DNA from: JASHVB01 sp049522565
Lineage (GTDB): Bacteria > Pseudomonadota > Alphaproteobacteria > Acetobacterales > Acetobacteraceae
DNA: 31,427 nt
Direction of reading: 5' to 3'
NCBI GenBank assembly: GCA_049522565.1
Contig: JBEKNT010000019.1
Location: 1 to 31,427 of the forward strand
A model generated the notes under the pieces. It was given only the letters and a program-made list of their open reading frames with translations. It made no database searches and was not told where the DNA came from. The position numbers were made by a program, and so were the translations under genes. Shown piece after piece: positions 26,534-31,427 of the stretch (positions are counted from its first letter, which is position 1; each line of letters begins with the position of its first letter).

Positions 26534-27814
26534 TCAGGCAGGCATCAGCGGGCGCAACCGCTGCGCCATGCTCTTGCCCGCCTGTTCCGGCGTTTTCATG
26601 CCGAGCATCGCCGCCTGCATCTCCTCGACGCAGATATCCTTGGCTTGCGCCGCCTTGGCGAAGGCGGGCATCGGCACGCGCGCGGCCTTCAGCGCCTGCG
26701 CCTCCATCGCCGCATAGGGGATTTGCCTGACGATCTCGGGAGCGGAATAGGCGGAGACCCGCACCGGCCCGTTGCCGTTGATGGTTTCCATGACGGTATT
26801 CTGCTTGCTCACCAGATCGCGCATCAGGCTCCAGCTCCAGTCCTTGGCGGCGGCGGTCTTCGGAATCACCATCCCCCAGAACTCGGCTGTGCTGACGACA
26901 TCCCCGAGGTTCTTGCCCGGGAACATGGCCAGCTTGAACTGGCCGGGGTATTTCGAACTCTTCGGATCGTTGAACAGCACGGTGCGGCCGAACGGGAATT
27001 GTTCCATCGCCACCTGGCCCTGCTGCATCGCGCCGATCAGGTCGTTCTGCGACATGGCGGTGATGTTCGGCGGCACCAGTTTCTCCTGGTACATCGCGCG
27101 CAGCAGCTTCAGCGCCTCGATCATGCCGGGCTGGTCGGCCAGCACGCGGTAATCCTCGGTGATGAGATCGCCGCCATAGGCCCGCGCCATCGTCACCATG
27201 ACGGTATAATTATCGCCCTCCGCGGCGAAGGCATAGACCCGCGTGCCATCCTTGTTGGTGAAGCTGAGCTTGCGGGCGACGTCCAGGAAACTATCGATGG
27301 TGTTCGCCGGCGCCTCGACCCCTCGTTCGTTGAACAGGGCAGCGTTCCAGTGCAGCGCGTTCACCGCCTGGCGGAAGGGCATGCCGTACTGCACGCCCTT
27401 ATAAGCGAATGCCTGCATGAACCCGGCCGAGATATCGTCCGGATCCTCGATCGGTGTCGCCTGCATAAAGGGGTCGAGCGGTTCGAACAGCGCCAGGGCT
27501 TCCGGCACCGCGGCGGTGTTGAGCAGGAAGCCGACATTGATGTCGGTGTGCGACAGGCTGGCCTCCCGCATCAGGCGGTCGCGGATCGCGTTCAGGTCGA
27601 GCGTCACCCACTCCAGCGCGATCCCATTCTGCTCTCGCCATGGTTTGGTGGCGTCGCCCGCCGGCCCTTCGGTGCAGACAAGCTGATGCACGCGATGCGC
27701 CAGGATGGTGAGCTTGCCTGGTTTGTCCGCGGCATGGACGGGGGGAGCCAGGCCGCCGGCCGCCGCGACACCGGTGGCACCCAGCAGCACGCCACGACGG
27801 GTGATGGCACGCAT
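26534..27814 (-). CDS. ABC importer substrate-binding protein, family 1 (sugar type)
   Basis: The 426-residue protein is a periplasmic family-1 binding protein. It starts with a Tat-type leader (ITRRGVLLGATGVAAAGGLA, cleavage near VHAAD). The mature domain has DRLMREASLSHTDINVGFLL, an early FEPLDPFMQ, then GVQYGMPFRQAVNALHWNAA and VAMEQFPFGRTVLFNDPKSS, all usual places in this fold. The ATG at 27814 has GGGAGAG ahead. Upstream, the open frame crosses the repeat array and is not coding. It is the first gene of the binding protein-permease-permease unit and is divergent from the SDR gene. The ligand is unknown; polyols or sugar acids would fit the neighbouring oxidoreductases. Confidence 0.93.
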   Translation of the reverse strand: MRAITRRGVLLGATGVAAAGGLAPPVHAADKPGKLTILAHRVHQLVCTEGPAGDATKPWREQNGIALEWVTLDLNAIRDRLMREASLSHTDINVGFLLNTAAVPEALALFEPLDPFMQATPIEDPDDISAGFMQAFAYKGVQYGMPFRQAVNALHWNAALFNERGVEAPANTIDSFLDVARKLSFTNKDGTRVYAFAAEGDNYTVMVTMARAYGGDLITEDYRVLADQPGMIEALKLLRAMYQEKLVPPNITAMSQNDLIGAMQQGQVAMEQFPFGRTVLFNDPKSSKYPGQFKLAMFPGKNLGDVVSTAEFWGMVIPKTAAAKDWSWSLMRDLVSKQNTVMETINGNGPVRVSAYSAPEIVRQIPYAAMEAQALKAARVPMPAFAKAAQAKDICVEEMQAAMLGMKTPEQAGKSMAQRLRPLMPA

Positions 27815-28005
27815 GTTCTCTCCCTCGCCTGGCGCCGGACACGCTCGCCGGATGGCGACAGCAGGTTGCACGCCGTCACGCCGTTTTTTAAGGTTGCTAC
27901 AGGAAGCGTAGGGGGGCAAGCCAAGGCTATCGTGGAGGAAGACGCGAAACACTGATACAGCCGTCCGATTGATTGGCGTACCGGCATCGGCACCGGCACT
28001 CCAAC

Positions 28006-28173
28006 CGTCATGGCCGGGCTTGACCCAGCCATCTATACCGGCACTCCAACCGTCATGGCCGAGCTTAACCCGCCCATCTATACCGGCCACTGCAACCGTC
28101 ATGGCCGGGATTGACCCGGCCATCTATACCGGCCGCTCCTCACGTCATGGCCGGGCTTGACTCGGCCATCTAT
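28006..28173 (+). repeat. Tandem array of four palindromic 45-46 bp units
   Basis: Units begin with CGTCATGGCC at 28006, 28051, 28097 and 28143, with spacings of 45, 46 and 46 bases. Each contains an internal palindrome of the type ATGGCCGGG-CTTGA-CCCGGCCAT and a tail CATCTATACCGGC. Copies differ at a few positions (for example GAGCTTAACCCGCC in unit 2). A partial tail precedes unit 1. Similar intergenic palindromes are common in alphaproteobacteria. The spacing looks CRISPR-like at first sight, but the whole unit repeats and there are no unique spacers. Confidence 0.88.
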
Positions 28174-28190
28174 GCAGCCGCGGTGCCGCG

Positions 28191-28221
28191 ATAGATGGCC
28201 GGGTCAAGCCCGGCCATGACG
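28191..28221 (-). repeat. Inverted fifth copy forming a 31-bp stem with unit 4
   Basis: ATAGATGGCCGGGTCAAGCC and its continuation to 28221 are the reverse complement of unit 4 (28143-28173), with one T:G position and a 17-base loop. The array therefore ends in a large cruciform or RNA hairpin. Confidence 0.9.
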
Positions 28222-28318
28222 GGCGATGCGGCCGGCGCACGACAACCGAGAGTCAAGGTTAGGGGCGCCTGGCATGCATCGGTCGCGATGGCTCGGCGAA
28301 CGACAATTGGAAAGTGAT

Positions 28319-29122
28319 ATGACCACGGGAATCACGGCCCGCAACGTGCCTTCCGATGCCTTCGCCCGGGACCATTTTGCTGGCCAGACCGTGTTCATCA
28401 CCGGCGCCGCCGGCGGCATGGGGCTGGAAGCGGCACGCAGCTTTGCCGCGCATGGCGCGCACGTGCTGCTGACCGATCTGGCGGGGGAAGCGGTGGAAAA
28501 GCATGCCGAAGCGATCCGTGCCGCGGGCGGCAAGGCATGCGCGACCGCGCTCGATGTCAGCGACCCCGCAAGCATTCGCGCTGCCTTCGCCTATGCGGAT
28601 TCGCAGCTTGGCAGGATCGACAATCTTGTCACCTGCGCCGCCGTGATCGCCGCGAAGCGGCTCACCGATATGGATTGGCAGCATTGGCGGCGCGTGCTCG
28701 ACATCAACCTGCTGGGTACCGTCTTCGTCGTACAGGCGGCGGTGACGCGCATGCTCGCTGCCGGCGGCGGACAGATCGTCTGCGTCGCGTCCGATGCCGG
28801 GGTACGCGGCGGCGGCGGACTGATTGCCGACGCCGCCTATGCCGCCAGCAAGGCCGGCGTGCTCTCGCTGGTGAAATCCGTCGCGCGCGAGTTGGCGGGA
28901 AAGGGCGTGCGTATCAACGCACTCAACCCAGGCCCTTCCGATACGCCAATGCATCGCGGCGTCTCCCCGGAACTCAAGGCGCGTATCGCCGAGGGGCTGC
29001 CGATGAAGCGCATGGGACGGCCGGACGACATGGCGGCCGCCATTCTGTTCCTCTGTTCCTCGGCGGCGTCTTTCGTCTATGGCGCGGCGCTCGATGCCGA
29101 TGGCGGCTCGATGTTCCGCTGA
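28319..29122 (+). CDS. Short-chain dehydrogenase/reductase (SDR), NAD(H)-preferring
   Basis: The 267-residue protein is a classical SDR. The dinucleotide motif TGAAGGMG is at 28-35. D53 in LLTDLAG at the end of the second strand favours NAD(H) over NADP(H). The catalytic tetrad is N130 (DINLLG), S158 (VASDAG), Y174 and K178 (YAASK). The usual NNAG motif after strand 4 is replaced by TCAA (LVTCAAVI), a departure from consensus. The C-terminal end DADGGSMFR is normal. The ATG at 28319 has GGAAAG upstream; longer starts at 28226 and 28274 add non-conserved residues. The FAD oxidoreductase follows 43 bases later. The divergent importer suggests oxidation of an imported alcohol, polyol or sugar acid. 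Confidence 0.94.
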   Translation: MTTGITARNVPSDAFARDHFAGQTVFITGAAGGMGLEAARSFAAHGAHVLLTDLAGEAVEKHAEAIRAAGGKACATALDVSDPASIRAAFAYADSQLGRIDNLVTCAAVIAAKRLTDMDWQHWRRVLDINLLGTVFVVQAAVTRMLAAGGGQIVCVASDAGVRGGGGLIADAAYAASKAGVLSLVKSVARELAGKGVRINALNPGPSDTPMHRGVSPELKARIAEGLPMKRMGRPDDMAAAILFLCSSAASFVYGAALDADGGSMFR

Positions 29123-29165
29123 TCTCTAGCTTCAACGCACCAACAGGCATGCAGGAAACACCTCC

Positions 29166-30581
29166 TTGAACACAGAACCTTCGACTGGCTCCGTTGCGTA
29201 CAATCGTTCGCTCAAAGTGGCGCCGGAAAAGGATGTCGTCGTGGTGGGCGGCGGCCCCTCGGGCATCGCGGCGGCCATCGCGGCGGCGCGCGGCGGGGCA
29301 AGCACGTTGCTGATCGAACGCTACGGCTTCCTCGGCGGCAATCTGACGGCCGGGTTGGTGGGCCCCTGCATGACGTCCTACTCGCTGGACGGCTCGCAGC
29401 AACTGATCAAGGGGATCTTCGAGGAATTCGTGCAACGCATGGTCGCCGATGGCGGCGCCTTGCATCCCTCGGGCATTCCGGCGGGCAGCGCCTATTGCGG
29501 CTTCATCGAATACGGCCACGACAAGGTGACGCCGTTCGACCCGGAAGCGGCGAAGTTCGCGGCCATGCGCATGTGCCGCGAGGCCGGCGTCGAATTGCTG
29601 CTGCACACGCTGGTGGTGGATGCGCTGACCGAGCCCGCGTCGGATGGCCGGCAACGCATTGCCGGACTGGTATGCGCCAGCAAGAGCGGCCTGCATGTGC
29701 AGCCGGCGCGGCGCTTCGTCGATTGTTCCGCCGATGGCGATGTCGCGACGCTGGCGGGAAACGCGACCGCACTCGGGCGCGATGCCGATGGGCTGACCCA
29801 GCCGATGACGCTGTTCTTCCGTGTGCAAGGCATCGATGACGCGGTGGTGGAAGAGTATGTGCGCAGCCACCCCGAGGATTTCCGTCCCTATGCGTCGATC
29901 GTCGCCAAGGCCACCCGGGAGGGGCGCTTCCCGGCGCCGCGGAAGGGCATCGGCATGTATCGTACGCTGCAACCCGGCGTCTGGCGCATCAACACGAGCC
30001 GCGTCCTGCGCCGCAACGGCACCGACGTGCACGACCTCACCGCCGCCGAGATCGAGGGCCGCGAACAGGCCGCGGCGCTGTTGCGTTTCTTTCGCTCCGA
30101 CCTGCCGGGGTTCGAGAATTGCGCATTGCTCGACACCGCGGCGCAGATCGGCGTGCGCGAGACCAGGCGTGTGGTGGGAGAATACACACTGACGCTCGGC
30201 GATCTGCAAAACGGCCGGCGCTTCGAGGATGTGGTGGCGCTGTGTGGCTACCCGGTCGATATTCATGACCCGAGCGGCGCCGGCGGCGGCACGGCGGAGG
30301 CGCCGCCCACCGCCAATGTCTACGAAATCCCGTATCGCATTCTGGTGCCGCGCGACGTCGATGGCCTGCTGATCGCCGGCCGCGCGGTTTCGGCGACGCA
30401 CGAAGCGCTGGGCGCCATCCGTGTGATGCCGCCCTGCTTCGCGATGGGTGAGGCCGCCGGGACCGCCGCGGCACTGTCGCTCGAAAGCGATTGTTCGCCG
30501 CGTGCGGTCTCCGTGCCCACGCTGCAAGAACGGTTGCGCGGCGCGGGCGCCTATCTCGGCGACGTGCAAGCGGAGGCCTGA
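29166..30581 (+). CDS. FAD-dependent oxidoreductase (FAD_oxidored family)
   Basis: The 471-residue protein has the Rossmann FAD motif DVVVVGGGPSGIAAAIAAAR at about 24-43, followed by the family phrase IERYGFLGGNLTAGLVGPC. The C-terminal FAD-binding end reads LLIAGRAVSATHEALGAIRV with MPPCFAMGEAAGTAAAL. These mark the FAD_oxidored group of flavoenzymes, whose members often oxidise sugars, polyols or amino-acid-like compounds; the exact substrate is not readable. The start is a TTG with AGGA nine bases upstream; no in-frame ATG occurs before the FAD motif. It follows the SDR gene and probably acts in the same pathway. No signal peptide is present, so it is cytoplasmic. Confidence 0.9.
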   Translation: MNTEPSTGSVAYNRSLKVAPEKDVVVVGGGPSGIAAAIAAARGGASTLLIERYGFLGGNLTAGLVGPCMTSYSLDGSQQLIKGIFEEFVQRMVADGGALHPSGIPAGSAYCGFIEYGHDKVTPFDPEAAKFAAMRMCREAGVELLLHTLVVDALTEPASDGRQRIAGLVCASKSGLHVQPARRFVDCSADGDVATLAGNATALGRDADGLTQPMTLFFRVQGIDDAVVEEYVRSHPEDFRPYASIVAKATREGRFPAPRKGIGMYRTLQPGVWRINTSRVLRRNGTDVHDLTAAEIEGREQAAALLRFFRSDLPGFENCALLDTAAQIGVRETRRVVGEYTLTLGDLQNGRRFEDVVALCGYPVDIHDPSGAGGGTAEAPPTANVYEIPYRILVPRDVDGLLIAGRAVSATHEALGAIRVMPPCFAMGEAAGTAAALSLESDCSPRAVSVPTLQERLRGAGAYLGDVQAEA

Positions 30582-30693
30582 TATCAACTGCGCAACGATT
30601 GGCTCCGACGGGTTCGCACGGGCCGCGCCCACATCGTCGTGGTTTGCATGGCCGTGCGACCGGGGCCAACATGATCGTTCGAACCTCTGAAGG

Positions 30694-31293
30694 ATGAAGC
30701 TCATCGGACCGTGGTTTGCGGACGTGCCTTGCCGTCGCACGCTCATCGCATTGGCCACCGTTCTGCCCGTCTGCTGCGTCGGGCTCGCGGCAGAACTCGA
30801 CGGCATGCAATTGCCTGACACGGTGGAGGCGGACGGGAGAACACTGCATCTGAACGGCTATGGATTGCGCACCTACTCGCTGCTGGGCATTCACATCTAT
30901 GTCGCCGCGCTCTATCTGCAGTATCCGAGCACCGATCCGGAGCAGATCATCCGCTCGCCGGAGACCAAGCTGCTGATTGTCAAATTCGAGCGCAGCGTCA
31001 GTGCCGAAGCCGCCCGCAAGGCCTGGCGCGAGGGCCTGGAGAACAACTGCCAGGCGCCCTGCCTGCTCGATCCGGACGACGTCGCGCGGTTCCTTGCCGA
31101 GATGCCCGCCATGCACGCCGGCGACAACTATTCCCTGCTGTTCACGCCACACGGCGCCACGGTCGCGGTCAGCGGGCAACAGGTTGGCATCATCTCCCGG
31201 CCGGCGCTCGCCGAAGCGATACTGGCCACGTTCCTCGGCCCCAGGCCGGCCTCGCCGAAACTGAAGCAAGAGCTGCTGAACGGTCACGTATGA
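30694..31293 (+). CDS. Secreted chalcone-isomerase-like protein
   Basis: The 199-residue protein has an N-terminal signal peptide (RTLIALATVLPVCCVGLAAE) and a chalcone-isomerase-like domain: LPDTVEADGRTLHLNGYGLR, TYSLLGIHIYVAALYLQYPS and KFERSVSAEAARKAWREGLE. Bacterial relatives carry this fold in the periplasm and generally lack proven isomerase activity, so binding of fatty acids or small hydrophobics is as likely as catalysis. GAAGG directly touches the ATG at 30694, too close for an ideal ribosome-binding site. A GTG at 30724 would shorten the leader and is an alternative. It is separated from the oxidoreductase by 112 bases without any recognised feature. Confidence 0.88.
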   Translation: MKLIGPWFADVPCRRTLIALATVLPVCCVGLAAELDGMQLPDTVEADGRTLHLNGYGLRTYSLLGIHIYVAALYLQYPSTDPEQIIRSPETKLLIVKFERSVSAEAARKAWREGLENNCQAPCLLDPDDVARFLAEMPAMHAGDNYSLLFTPHGATVAVSGQQVGIISRPALAEAILATFLGPRPASPKLKQELLNGHV

Positions 31294-31300
31294 CTGAGCT

Positions 31301-31412
31301 CTTCCTCTCCCCCTCCCCTTGAGGGTGGGGGGCGGGTCGGGCTGGATGTGACGCTGAGCGCGGTTTCTTCCTCTCCCCCGCCCCTTGAGGGAGGGGGGCG
31401 GGGGGAGGGGTG
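31301..31412. repeat. Two tandem GC-rich hairpin repeats, related to the recG terminator
   Basis: CTTCCTCTCCCC starts at 31301 and again at 31367 (66 bases apart). Each is followed by TCCCCTTGAGGG or GCCCCTTGAGGG and a run of G, giving stems around TTGA. They match the core of the terminator at 14014-14042. The first lies just after the chalcone-isomerase-like gene and could end its transcript, although no good T-run follows. Confidence 0.7.
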
Positions 31413-31427
31413 CGTACATCGGTGGCC

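Larger units (their letters stand above)
27815..28318. other. Divergent intergenic region carrying a repeat array, 504 bp
   Basis: This gap separates the minus-strand importer operon from the plus-strand SDR gene. Its first 140 bases are comparatively AT-rich around 27884-27902 (a TTTTTTAA stretch), a reasonable place for the importer promoter. The rest is filled by the tandem palindromic array at 28006-28173 and its inverted copy. Confidence 0.6.

Noticed and set aside
28006..28221. CRISPR array
   Set aside because: Period of 45-46 bp looked suggestive, but there are no unique spacers, the full unit is repeated and palindromic, and no cas genes are present.

Overview
The window is GC-rich DNA, visibly above 60% G+C over nearly its whole length, that looks like the chromosome of an alphaproteobacterium. 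I would guess Rhodospirillales/Acetobacteraceae, but this is inference. The basis is the sdhE-mfd pair near recG, Tat-type signal peptides on solute-binding proteins, a class III CoA-transferase, and palindromic GC-rich intergenic repeats of a kind common in that class. No tRNA, rRNA, CRISPR array, intact transposase or replication origin was seen.

Layout. (1) 1-4100 is accessory: an orphan single-domain response regulator (minus), a CaiB/BaiF CoA-transferase (plus), an exported transglutaminase-like gene broken by a run of GGGCC pentanucleotides (minus), and a two-gene HEPN-type module in which each gene has one in-frame stop (minus). (2) 4147-7934 holds mfd and sdhE with overlapping ends (minus). 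(3) 7935-11897 separates sdhE from recG. It carries a peptide-type ABC binding protein, two tiny overlapping unknown genes, a lower-GC secreted orphan, and the fossil of a FitAB toxin-antitoxin pair. (4) 11898-13970 is recG, followed by a strong intrinsic terminator set inside a second inverted repeat.

(5) 14395-20888 is a TetR regulator joined by a GTGA overlap to an outer-membrane factor, a membrane-fusion protein and an RND pump, together a complete tripartite efflux system. An imperfect palindrome lies just upstream of the regulator, and a long hairpin lies further upstream. (6) 20937-24642 holds a GYD-domain protein, an LVIVD-repeat protein, an OsmC-type protein, and a stomatin-like/NfeD-like membrane pair. 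(7) 24820-30581 is a likely uptake and oxidation locus: a sugar-type ABC importer (binding protein plus two permeases, no ATPase) divergent from a short-chain dehydrogenase and an FAD-dependent oxidoreductase. The divergent gap contains a tandem palindromic repeat array. (8) The window ends with a secreted chalcone-isomerase-like protein and two GC-rich hairpin repeats.

The most notable observations are the candidate phase-variable transglutaminase, the twin-nonsense HEPN module, the FitAB remnant, and the long wobble-paired hairpin ahead of the efflux operon. I found no clearly intact and wholly new multi-gene system. The best candidates for undescribed function are the 57/83-residue overlapping pair and the 290-residue secreted orphan between sdhE and recG.
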